DNA from: Microbacterium proteolyticum
Lineage (GTDB): Bacteria > Actinomycetota > Actinomycetes > Actinomycetales > Microbacteriaceae
Length of the DNA: 64,000 nt
Direction of reading: 5' to 3'
Assembly: GCF_030818075.1 (NCBI RefSeq)
Contig: NZ_JAUSZZ010000001.1
Coordinates: 3,100,001 to 3,164,000 of the forward strand
In this document: one piece after another, positions 63,863 to 64,000 of the stretch
How the letters are laid out: every line of letters begins with the position of its first letter
How positions within the stretch are numbered: the first letter of the stretch is position 1
The notes under the pieces: generated by a model
What the model was told of the DNA's origin: nothing
Database searches by the model: none
Seen by the model: only the letters and a program-made list of their open reading frames with translations
Position numbers and translations under genes: made by a program

Positions 63863-64000
63863 AAGGGTTGCCGGTCACGCGTGAGATGGTCGCGGGGCTT
63901 GCGTGAGATGGTGGCGCGGCTTGCGTGAGATAGTCGCGCGACTTGCGTGAGATGGTCGCCGGTCACGCGTGCGACAGTCGTGCGGCTTGCGTGTGATGGT
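63854..64000. repeat. Array of 22-bp repeats beginning on the jetC stop codon and leaving the window
   Basis: Six full units start at 63854, 63876, 63898, 63920, 63942 and 63964, and a partial one at 63986. The consensus is GCGTGAGATGGTCGC within a 22-bp period, alternating CACGCGTG and CTTGCGTG starts. The jetC stop TGA (63860-63862) lies in unit 1. The units are adjacent with no variable spacers, so this is a minisatellite, not CRISPR. Confidence 0.93.

Overview
The window reads as a chromosomal segment of a high-GC Gram-positive actinobacterium, most likely a Microbacterium or a close Microbacteriaceae relative. The evidence is the very high GC, frequent GTG and TTG starts, a division and cell-wall (dcw) cluster with the actinobacterial set DivIVA/Wag31, YggT, SepF and YggS, a GarA/MerR/MerR cluster, and a PknL-type kinase next to an Rv2175c-type DNA-binding protein. 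No rRNA, tRNA, CRISPR array, insertion sequence or phage gene was seen. The species assignment is inference from gene content only.

Layout. 1-6.1 kb: the 5' part of hisD, a membrane protein, dnaE (with an apparent one-base frameshift) and a divergent NUDIX hydrolase. 6.1-24.8 kb: one long minus-strand dcw run, read mraZ, rsmH, ftsL, ftsI, murF, mraY, murD, ftsW, murG, murC, ftsQ, ftsZ, yggS, sepF, yggT, divIVA, lspA, rluA. Many of its genes overlap by 4 bp. A MraZ-type operator precedes mraZ, and murE is missing from its usual place between ftsI and murF. 25.1-35.5 kb: DUF3040 protein, polyprenyl synthetase, Rv2175c-like protein, LysM cell-wall hydrolase, PASTA kinase, class II DAHP synthase, acyltransferase, ROK glucokinase and acyl-CoA synthetase. 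The order resembles the Mycobacterium tuberculosis region from wag31 to fadD15. 35.6-48.3 kb: peptide deformylase, an unusual ParA-like ATPase with a huge acidic N-terminus, pyruvate carboxylase, a second ParA, MerR/MerR/GarA, CopC-like protein, dihydrolipoyl dehydrogenase and a CYTH protein. 48.4-58 kb: a mixed metabolic region (glutamine amidotransferase, NnrE, YihY, A24 peptidase, DUF1905, DUF2809, Mug glycosylase, hydrolase) and an Lrp/aminotransferase/permease module.

58.1-64 kb holds the most clearly accessory system: jetA (DUF3375), jetB (DUF4194) and jetC (SMC/MukB-like ATPase) of a type I Wadjet (JetABCD) anti-plasmid system. The JetD nuclease would lie beyond the right edge. An array of 22-bp repeats starts on the jetC stop codon and runs off the window.

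Two patterns run through the window. First, at four unrelated genes (polyprenyl synthetase, ftsW, murG, jetC) a short tandem-repeat array begins at or across the stop codon and continues downstream. Second, many operon heads have a TANNNT hexamer 6-8 bases before a GTG or ATG start, which is the arrangement of leaderless mRNAs.
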